Position numbers and translations under genes: made by a program
NCBI GenBank assembly: GCA_947179485.1
Contig: OX359247.1
Span: 54,409,131 to 54,473,130, forward strand
Length of the DNA: 64,000 bases
Origin: Allacma fusca
Lineage: Eukaryota; Arthropoda; Collembola; Symphypleona; Sminthuridae
Reading direction: 5' to 3'
The notes under the pieces: generated by a model
Databases searched by the model: none
Seen by the model: only the letters and a program-made list of their open reading frames with translations
Told to the model about the DNA's origin: nothing
Shown here: positions 54,701-61,700 of the stretch, one piece after another
Position numbering within the stretch: position 1 is the stretch's first letter
Layout of the letters: each line of letters opens with the position of its first letter

Positions 54701-57700
54701 ATTTTATTGCTCTATTTAATGACATGTCCTCAGTTTTCTGAGCGTCTTTATTTCTTTGGTCTTCATCCTGTGAAAGACATAGTGAATGTGGCGTCCTTTT
54801 ACTTGTCACAACACCCTGCCTTTTCAAAGGTTGAATCTTCCATGATCTTCCATCGGTGAATTTAATTTCACCTTCCTGGATATTTTTCCTCAGCTCTTCT
54901 ACTGTGGTCGCCCGTAGAGAGTAATTATTTTCATTAATTGGATTCTCTGTGGATATGTACGTATGCGACGGCGGAGGGTTTTTGTTTTCCTCCGACTCGC
55001 ATGCTGCAGATCTTCGTTGGATATTTTTCATCCATTCATCCACATCTCTGGAAATTTTCATCGCCTTGATCCGCTGTGGGGTATCAAGATCCGGATTGTT
55101 AGCATATCCTGGACTTTCTGCATCAGGAACTTGATCAATCTTCCTGGCAGATTGTGCAGTGTATGTCTTCAATTGCGAAATAACTTCCTGTTTGAGCTTC
55201 CATTCATCTCCTTTTGCTGACGTTGGATTCCTCCAAGTCTCTTCAAATGCAAACCATTTCTCCTCATCTGTGGGATCGTGTCCGGATGGAATGTGATTTT
55301 CCACACTGACCTTTTCCTGTTTCAGTGTCGGTCGGTCGCATTCCTTTTGGACGTTCCTATCTTCATCCGTGAGTACCAATTTCTTGGCCTCTTTAGGACT
55401 GGCGGGATGGGTGGGCGGGAAAGTTGAGGACTTCTTTTGTGTAGTCTCAGCTGCCTGGCTCACCAGATCCGCTGTTTCCTGATTCTTCAAAGTTTGGTCA
55501 TGGACTTCCGTCTCGGAGTCCACAATCATGGCTGGTGGTAGATGTACAGCTTTTGTTTCAGCCTCACCTGCCCCATCCATTATTGTGAATTCCATTGTGC
55601 TCCGGGTCATCTGCCCTAGGGATTTTGGTGAATCAGTGTCAACCTTCCCATTGGTTGGACTTTGAGACGTTATTGCTGTCGTTGACTTTGGAGTAGGAGA
55701 CCAATCAGTCCCCATTCCAATGTCAGTGATAGTATTTCTGTCAAAATCTTCATGCTCATTTTGAACTTGAGCTTTCTTTGGCGATAGAAATTCTTTCATA
55801 TCTAATTCATTTATTGTTGCATTGTGACGCTCTATATCCTGTATTAGTTTGAGATTTTTCTCGTAGATATACTCATTGGTGTATTTCCAGGTGTTTTCAT
55901 CCTCTAGTGGGTCATCCTCTCGAAATTCGTGGATTGTGATGATGTCATCTACGGATAATTTCCATTCTTTGAGCGCTGAGTAGCTGTGTGTTACTTCATT
56001 TACACGGCTCTTTACGCTCATTGTATGGTTCTCCCAATCCGTTTCCTCCAAATTCGGTTGAGGTACTAAAATTTCCACTTGTGATTTGACTTTACGCCTG
56101 GGTTGACCTTTCAATCTTCCTGACCATGGATTTTGTCGCTGTGGGATTATGGCTTCCTCTTCGTCTGAGGATTGACTTTCGTCATCCGTCCAATATTTTC
56201 CCTTATAGCTTTCCCTGGTCGTAAGGCTGGCTGCACACGCTGGTGGTGGCATTATTATGTTCCCCTGAGGGATTTGTTTTTGCTCTTCCAAAGCGATTTT
56301 GTGCTCTTTGACCGGATCTGGGTCAAATTCGATCACTCGGTCCTCTGTATCTTCCAAATCTTCCTTTGTATAGGGTAATGGCGTTCTGGATAGAAAGTCT
56401 GCATCCAAATGTAATGCTCCTTTCTTGTATGTGACTTGAAAGTCAAATTCCTGTAGTTTATTTACAAACTTACTTATTCGGTGGTTTGGATCTTTTTGTA
56501 ATCGTAGGTAGCACAATGCTAAATGATCTGATCTGATTAAAAATTTCCTCAAATAAAGGTATTGTCTGAATTTGCGAACTGCATATACGACTGCTGCTAG
56601 TTCTAATTCTGTGACTGAGTAATTCTTTTCTGATTGAATTAGTGTCCTTGAAGCATAAGCTATTGGATGTTCTCCTCCATCATCTTGAAGTATACAGCAT
56701 CCTAGTCCTGAAATTGATGCATCTGTATGCAGTATGCAATCCAACTCTGGGTTGAAATGAGCTAGAACTGGCTGTGTCATTAATTTGGTTTTGAGAATGT
56801 TGAAGGCAATTGTTGCATCTGCACTCCATTGGAAGCATCTTATGCGTTTTTGACCTTCAGATTTCCCTTTACTGCCAATCCATGATTGTGAGATGGGACT
56901 AGCAATTTTTGCGAAGTCCTTGATGTATTTTCTGTAGAAACTGCATATTCCGAAAAATCTTCTTGCTTCTGTTTCAGATTTTGGTATTGGCACATGTCTA
57001 ATAGCGTCCACCTTTGCAGGATCTGGACTGGTGCCTTCCCTGGATACTTTAAATCCTAAGACAATTACTTCAAAATATCCGAATTTGCATTTCTTTGGCT
57101 TGAACTTAAAGTTTTTGTTGCTGGCTCTTAACATCAATTCTTCGAGAGATGCTAATTTGTCCAAAAGATGAATTCCGTATGAGATTACATCATCTAAATA
57201 TACCATGGCTCCCCTAAATTTGAGTGAGCCTAGCATTTGATCTGCTGCTCGCTGAAAAGCTGACGGTGCGATCTTGACTCCCATAGGTAGTCGTTTGAAT
57301 GCGTATAATCCATCCTGTGTAATGAAAGAGGTTATAATTTGATCATCCTCGTGTATTAATAGTTGAAAGAAGCCTGACTCCATGTCAAGAGTGTCGAACA
57401 TTGCAGATTTTCCAAATTGCATAAGTATGTCATCTATTCTTGCTAAAGGGTAAACTTGATCTGTGATGGTCTTGTTTAATGCTCGATAATCCACAACTGA
57501 TCTAAATGTTCCGTCTTTCTTTTTGATGAGAAATAGTGGACTGCTGTACGGTCCATTCACTTCCTTAATAATATCTGCATCTAACATCTTTTGTACTTCT
57601 TCTCGTACTTTTTGTCGCTCCATGGGTGAGCAAGGGAAAGGTTTTGCCTGAACGGGTGGATTATTTCCCGTATGAATCCGAATGGGATCAATCCACGCTG

Positions 57701-58739
57701 GTTCTTTCAAATCTCCCTTGTTAAATGCAAAACATTCTGGATATCTTGTCAACAATGCTCGGTACTTAGCTCGTCCTTCTTCATCGAGCTCTTCATTGAC
57801 GTCGAAACAATCGAGCTGTTCTTGTGTGAGCTTTTTGTGAGCATCACGTAATTGGTTGCGTTTGATTTTGATGAGATCAAAATTTTCCTCAGCATGACCT
57901 ATAGCTGTCCGTCCATACATCGTTTGTGGGCATGGGGCTGGATTAAATACATATGCGAAAGGTTCTTCATTTGGTACTACACCTGCGGCTACTAAAAGTC
58001 GCTTGCTGGTGTATAGTTTCTCTGATGGTTGTAAATAAAAATCCTTTTTGATACGTTTTGGAATTTGTATGGGCACTTTCATGTGTCCATAGGCTGGTAT
58101 TGTGACTGCTTTTCGGGTCCTGCACATCATGTTCTTCGGTCCTTTGACTTCATGAAATGAAAAAATTGACCTGACAAATTCTATGTCGGCCTTTTTCTCC
58201 CCGACATAGAGATGAGTATCTCTAGTCATTGGAACTGTTTGAAATCGGTCACTCCGTATTTCATTGTTCTTGTAATCCAACGTTATTCCATAACGTGATA
58301 AAAGATCTTCACCTATGATCATTCGTGGTTCTAGTGTTTCCATCACTAGACCTTTGAATAAAAGTTTTTCACCTTCAATCATCATTGTGAATTTGGTGAG
58401 ACAAATTGGTTTTACCAATTCTGCGTTTGCTACTGCTACTCGCAGAGCGCTTGGAACTTCTTTTATTTCCGCACATCTTGGTACTAAGTTTCTTTGGATA
58501 CAGGATCTTGTTGCTCCTGAATCTAGTAAAGCTGGTATCATCATACTGCATATTTGCACTTGCAAAGTTGACTTGTTGCCATTTGATAAACGACATGGGT
58601 TGAGGTCAATAATTTCTAGTTCTTCGTCGTCTTTTGACTGACTTTCTACTCTAGTTGCTATAATTGCATTCATTCTTTCTTGGATATCTTCAATTACTGG
58701 GGGTGCGTCCCCCTCTGTGAGTTTCCCGACGGATATGGG
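51480..58739 (-). CDS. pol: Pol polyprotein (protease, RT, RNase H, integrase)
   Basis: Replication polyprotein of the retroelement. The frame is open from 58739; the first ATG is 58673 (2397 aa from there) and entry is probably by -1 frameshift from Gag. Numbering from that ATG: retropepsin DSGATRS (Asp51); RT with YLDDV at 492-496; RNase H start HTDAS (649); integrase zinc finger H1441-x7-H1449 ... C1471-x2-C1474; catalytic core Asp1503, Asp1563 and Glu1599, exactly 35 residues between the last two (DD35E); then a GPF-type segment (HPYKGPFVVIEVL). Two oddities: about 600 acidic, low-complexity residues separate RNase H and integrase, and about 650 disordered Ser/Thr/Gln-rich residues follow the integrase, overlapping the +1-frame ORFs. 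All catalytic residues I looked for are present and the frame is unbroken, so it may be recently active. Confidence 0.92.
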   Translation of the reverse strand, partial: PISVGKLTEGDAPPVIEDIQERMNAIIATRVESQSKDDEELEIIDLNPCRLSNGNKSTLQVQICSMMIPALLDSGATRSCIQRNLVPRCAEIKEVPSALRVAVANAELVKPICLTKFTMMIEGEKLLFKGLVMETLEPRMIIGEDLLSRYGITLDYKNNEIRSDRFQTVPMTRDTHLYVGEKKADIEFVRSIFSFHEVKGPKNMMCRTRKAVTIPAYGHMKVPIQIPKRIKKDFYLQPSEKLYTSKRLLVAAGVVPNEEPFAYVFNPAPCPQTMYGRTAIGHAEENFDLIKIKRNQLRDAHKKLTQEQLDCFDVNEELDEEGRAKYRALLTRYPECFAFNKGDLKEPAWIDPIRIHTGNNPPVQAKPFPCSPMERQKVREEVQKMLDADIIKEVNGPYSSPLFLIKKKDGTFRSVVDYRALNKTITDQVYPLARIDDILMQFGKSAMFDTLDMESGFFQLLIHEDDQIITSFITQDGLYAFKRLPMGVKIAPSAFQRAADQMLGSLKFRGAMVYLDDVISYGIHLLDKLASLEELMLRASNKNFKFKPKKCKFGYFEVIVLGFKVSREGTSPDPAKVDAIRHVPIPKSETEARRFFGICSFYRKYIKDFAKIASPISQSWIGSKGKSEGQKRIRCFQWSADATIAFNILKTKLMTQPVLAHFNPELDCILHTDASISGLGCCILQDDGGEHPIAYASRTLIQSEKNYSVTELELAAVVYAVRKFRQYLYLRKFLIRSDHLALCYLRLQKDPNHRISKFVNKLQEFDFQVTYKKGALHLDADFLSRTPLPYTKEDLEDTEDRVIEFDPDPVKEHKIALEEQKQIPQGNIIMPPPACAASLTTRESYKGKYWTDDESQSSDEEEAIIPQRQNPWSGRLKGQPRRKVKSQVEILVPQPNLEETDWENHTMSVKSRVNEVTHSYSALKEWKLSVDDIITIHEFREDDPLEDENTWKYTNEYIYEKNLKLIQDIERHNATINELDMKEFLSPKKAQVQNEHEDFDRNTITDIGMGTDWSPTPKSTTAITSQSPTNGKVDTDSPKSLGQMTRSTMEFTIMDGAGEAETKAVHLPPAMIVDSETEVHDQTLKNQETADLVSQAAETTQKKSSTFPPTHPASPKEAKKLVLTDEDRNVQKECDRPTLKQEKVSVENHIPSGHDPTDEEKWFAFEETWRNPTSAKGDEWKLKQEVISQLKTYTAQSARKIDQVPDAESPGYANNPDLDTPQRIKAMKISRDVDEWMKNIQRRSAACESEENKNPPPSHTYISTENPINENNYSLRATTVEELRKNIQEGEIKFTDGRSWKIQPLKRQGVVTSKRTPHSLCLSQDEDQRNKDAQKTEDMSLNRAIKFVPGAHALPGCEGSKDTFSTHKPVCRILEDEEQVTMLEEHNMQEMQRDDPDCLFIMDKIKMRHTLNWKDKEKYSRYEIDGEGILTIVHKDGRKLYVPRVLRNFLLSKAHDGILCGGHLGFQKTLHRLNRNYFWRKMNVSVAKYVMSCESCQAAKSMRMKPAGLLHPIRIENVGDALCIDLIGPMQISIKGNKYIIIAQDYVSKFVIAEAIPDKTADRIAEFLLHKVVLKYGLFKNLLSDGGSEFRAEITQALLRRLGMNHSTSTALRHNSVGQIERMVQTISTMLSHYTQKEQALWCSCLPFLINAYNCSHHDVTKETPYFMMFRRQPIYDFNLQLCLSSVDTNFMSAEEATTRIEKAIAKIRERQDYSKDWYDRKRRFVKFNIGDTVRVFTPTRIVGKSERFLHPYKGPFVVIEVLAKDNYIIQDLRNSKKRQKVHVERLKKCLQREHIEDEYSYDLDSDIVELVTKRNWNKCGKVTVSQPRSILKSSTTSDNSSTTSKKVTFKVQPAQTEEITREFSSENCSDISSDQAQPIQQREFCDKNYSHSQITPSEGEKSNQGSHQHKDNTQGGKGTTKQSSAQGRKLSSRNYSDNREFLDKNYPYFTRSKVNEHPRGNQGRDKGIETTEEFSPNKNLEVRSSRRVYQTENRSFGTANSGNKTSNVKFLPTSGEITRRGSTRVTDDTYKERINPNHPGITSPINQGKGERNSSQTKNFTSDFRTAGSAEQTKTTGERSQSNPPGNPQSQRRYFGFNKPAENSSGVISEGEEETQPLIDESDLKTLKKLSSSGISPTELDVDDSTEYRETKSYNSGSEPRINQPPTRERGRPGQIETGNQGPSEATSRVEVPWPSVEADISTQLLHSDEQKALEEPPFVELNTKPTQRSSETDTAKPTSARQSDQRSNSTSRERDRTNRESQEYSEESNSSSQQLSQQLNQPSEREVLVENSTEEDEVFQEVPEEETGQDSVDTHTEVIITPVEFSTEGDRSLDVITKDNPRRPERIRTTTSDHRETFSDPQNPTSTNPTGTSTSSGGNSGVKEAGETSQEGSAEETGESRRYPTRTRKRTRRFGSV
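51866..52111 (-). CDS. Overprinted coiled-coil ORF 5 (81 aa, +1 frame within pol)
   Basis: A Pro-rich start (about 20 residues) then a helical stretch RQTLQSLQAQGSRIREAIAR and VEREIEQTERAKNTLKNQI with heptad-like spacing. Same +1 frame as its neighbours. Confidence 0.4.
   Translation of the reverse strand: MNKRPWKSPPLWNSTPSPPSEAQRQTLQSLQAQGSRIREAIARVEREIEQTERAKNTLKNQIRAANSLANNSTNPRNEKSL
52145..52315 (-). CDS. Overprinted coiled-coil ORF 4 (56 aa, +1 frame within pol)
   Basis: Starts MWTTARSIERQSLTIRDQNR and continues as a leucine-zipper-like helix with L/I at 26, 33, 36, 40, 43, 47 and 50 (core RLREREGDLDKLKQEIKDL). Below the usual ORF-length cut-off, but in the same frame and pattern as the other five. 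Confidence 0.4.
   Translation of the reverse strand: MWTTARSIERQSLTIRDQNRELINRLREREGDLDKLKQEIKDLQKRLHELRCLGPQ
52415..52657 (-). CDS. Overprinted coiled-coil ORF 3 (80 aa, +1 frame within pol)
   Basis: Almost wholly helical: LILIIQGLQAQLIKVKENEI, then LSKLKQLEKDHKATLQETHK. Its ATG follows the stop of the preceding small ORF with only CTG between them (TAA CTG ATG), a spacing compatible with reinitiation. Confidence 0.4.
   Translation of the reverse strand: MTHTKRELILIIQGLQAQLIKVKENEIRLKQRILHQISEQQEVLSKLKQLEKDHKATLQETHKAKEDISDLINQLKTAQV
52661..52873 (-). CDS. Overprinted coiled-coil ORF 2 (70 aa, +1 frame within pol)
   Basis: MNTLEEIRDEIRGLKQQRNL then YIKQRIAALELLIQE, a charged helix with I/L spaced 3-4 apart, and a short non-helical tail. 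Same +1 frame. Confidence 0.4.
   Translation of the reverse strand: MNTLEEIRDEIRGLKQQRNLVQIKIWKYAAQEEYIKQRIAALELLIQETKPQTSSFCPQVEKSQDEVQPE
52910..53119 (-). CDS. Overprinted small ORF 1 (69 aa, +1 frame within pol)
   Basis: First of the series in the +1 frame. It is polar and Lys/Glu-rich (MTKLSQYNRENFVTKITHTL at the start) and less clearly coiled-coil than the five that follow, so it is the most likely of the set to be chance. Confidence 0.25.
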   Translation of the reverse strand: MTKLSQYNRENFVTKITHTLKSPQVKERNQTRDRINTKITLKEEKVLPSSQVHKEENFLQEIIRIIGNF

Positions 58740-61700
58740 CTAGACTGTCTTTTGTGTGGGCAATTTCTCCTCAGGTGGCCCATCTCTCCACATCCGAAAC
58801 ATTTTAGGTCGGTTTGAGTGGATTCTAGCGCCAATTGTCCCGGTATCGGTTGTGTCTGCTCCTGGCGGTCTGGTTGATTTCTCCAGGAGTTGTTTCTGTC
58901 GTTGCTTTGGCTGTTCCGGTCCCTGGAGTTAGTTCTACTCCTGTTGTTATTGTTGTTGTACTGTTGGGGTCGCTGACCTCCTTGGTTATTGTTTGGCTGG
59001 TAACCCTGGTTCTGGTAACCTTGTGGGTTGGCCTGAATTTGTTGCATGCCAGGGTTGGTGTATCCTGCATTTTGCCCTTGACCGTATCCTTGTTGTGGTG
59101 CATATCCTTGAGCTGGTCCGTACCCTTGAGTGGGTGCATAACCTGGAAACGGTGCATAACCCTGTTGTGGTGGGTACCCTTGATTCGGATTAAACCCTTG
59201 AGGTGGCATAAAGCCTTGAGTTTGGTTAAATCCTTGGCTGTTATAGCCATTGTAGGATTGGTTGTATCCTTGGTTCATCTGTTGGTCATTCCACTGACGA
59301 TTTCCTTGGTTGTTAGGGTTATTGTTATAGTATTGTCGGTTCGGACTTTGTCTGGATCCGAAATTTTGGTTCCGCTGCGGGTAACCTTGGTTGTTGGAGC
59401 TGTTGCCATCATTTCTGTACTGAGGCCTACTCCTATCTTGATTATTGTAGAATCTCTCAGGTGTTGGAGATCTACCTCGGTTCCCATAATTTCTTCGGTC
59501 ATCATACCCTTGGTTGTTACGTCCCCTGTCCGGGTAGTTGCTATTGTTGCTGTAACCTGGGCTGGAATTTCGTGAGTTGTTGAAGTTTCCCTGACCTGGA
59601 CTTCGTCCTCGTTGGTCATTAGGTCTATTTTCAGGTCTCCGATAGTCCTGTTGTTCTCTTACTGCAGCTATTTTCACTACAGTTGTTTCCGCTGGAACTG
59701 GTTTCATTCCGGAGGTCAATTTCTCCAACATTTCTTGGACTTTGGCAAATCTTGTTTCAATAGATTCCGCGCCGTCCGTCTTTCGGTCTTCATCATACTG
59801 TTTTATTCCCTCTATGAAATCTGCTACAGTTCCTGCTGTCCATCCTCGGCAGAAAACTATGTATTCGGATGTTAAACCTGCGCGTAAGAGTCTGATTTTC
59901 TCCAGTTCGGGCATAAATCTGTCGACTCTATTGATTAGTGCTAATTTCGCATCTATGTATGCGCATGGATCTTCATCTGTGTTCATCTTTCGCTTTTCCA
60001 TTAGCGTACGTATCATTTGGTCGGTGATACTGTACCTTATTAGAAATTCCTCCCTGAATTCGTCCCAGTTAATGGTGTCGTAAGGTAGTTCCTCATGTAG
60101 TCTTCGTTCGGCAATCCAATTTCTGATCCAATCCCTGACGGGTGGGTCAAAGATGATCTGTACGTACTGCATCCTGGTTATGATGGTATCTCCTCCGAAC
60201 CTGTTGGTCTGGAGTTCGGCTGTTGCGAAGGCTGTCTCTGGGTCATCTACACCCGGTTTGAATTCTACTTTGGGAAACATGAGGGCGGTCATGTCGTCGT
60301 CCAGATGTCTCCTTGGAATTATTCGTACCTGTTCTTGGTCTGCAACTTCCTCAATACGTATTCCCTGATTGCGATTAATTGGTACGTATGGGTTGATGAT
60401 GTTAACGTTGACCTGGTTAAAGAAATTATTTCTGTTCACAATCTGTCTATTCCTCCAGTTGTCGAAGGCCTCGAAGTCGTGAGGGTTACTTGAGTTGCTA
60501 CTACTGGAGCTGGATGAGGAACTACTTCCTCCGGAACTTCCGGGGTCACTCCTTGCTCTCTGTCTGCCTCCGATGTGTCTACCTCCTCTTGAGCCTCTTC
60601 GACCTGGATTTGACCTTGATTGAGATGGTCGCTGGTTGTAGGAATTGTTGTTATTAGCCCCTCTCGGCTGGTTTCCTCTCCCTGATCCACTTGGTCCTGG
60701 GCCTGGTGGTCTGGGTTGGTTATTTCCAATTTGACGGCGTGCTCGTAAGGGTTTACGTCTCTTTCTGACTTGAGTGAGTATGACTTGAGTTTCCGGACTA
60801 AGGTCTTGAAGTCGGATTCTTGGGAAGAAGTGAGTTTCTCCGGTGTTATCCACAAATCGAACTTCCTCTTGTAGTTCTTCGTCTCTTTCGATGGCTCTAA
60901 ATGCAGCGTCGTAGGCGTCGTCTATGGGAATTCTTATGGTAAATTGACCTGGTACTTCTGGGATAATGAAGTCCTCTTCGTCAATTCCAATAAAAATATG
61001 GTCTGTCTCTTCACTAGACTGTGCACTGCTATGCTGACCACTCTCACGTCTCGGAGTGTCTCTCTGAATGATTCGCTCTACTTCCTCTTCACTAGACGTA
61101 TCCGTCAGGATTTCGACGCTACGGTCGTGAACTAATCTGCTCAACGCCTCTTGGTGGTCGTATTCGTTCTCGATGTTTTCCAAGAAGCCTGGTGGTACTC
61201 TCTGCCTACGAATGCCGTTGGGTAGACTGATGTGTCTATGATAGAGCCTAAAATCGGGTGCGATATAGCTAGTAACTTGATTCGGGTCTACCGATCTTTG
61301 AGCTAGTATCCTCCAAAAGGTAAATATGGGATTGGTGCTCAGAACAATTTCTTCGTGTTCTGCTCTGGTAGCTGCGAATGCCTCAAAATCAGAGTCTCTA
61401 GTTGGTCTGAACCTTCGTTGTATTATACCGTCCCTTCTATTGAAGTAAATCAGACGTCTCACTTGACCTGTCCAAGTCGCCTCGTTCTCCACTTCCTGGA
61501 TTCTAGATCTGTCCTGTCTTCGGGCGATCTTAGAGTATTGTCTCACTGTTATCCTGCTTGGTACTAACTCGTCTTCGGTTGCTTCGTTCTCGCTGGTGTA
61601 TACTCTGCCACTTGGTCCTGTCCAAATATTCACTCCGTATTGTAAGTCATCAAGCCAATTGACTGTACCTTGACTTGTGGTTGGAGTTGTTGTTACTCGA

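Noticed and set aside
58835-59575. 246-aa plus-strand ORF rich in Val/Leu, and a 141-aa minus-strand ORF overlapping it
   Set aside because: Shadows of the repetitive Gln-Gly-Tyr part of gag; no independent start context or motif.
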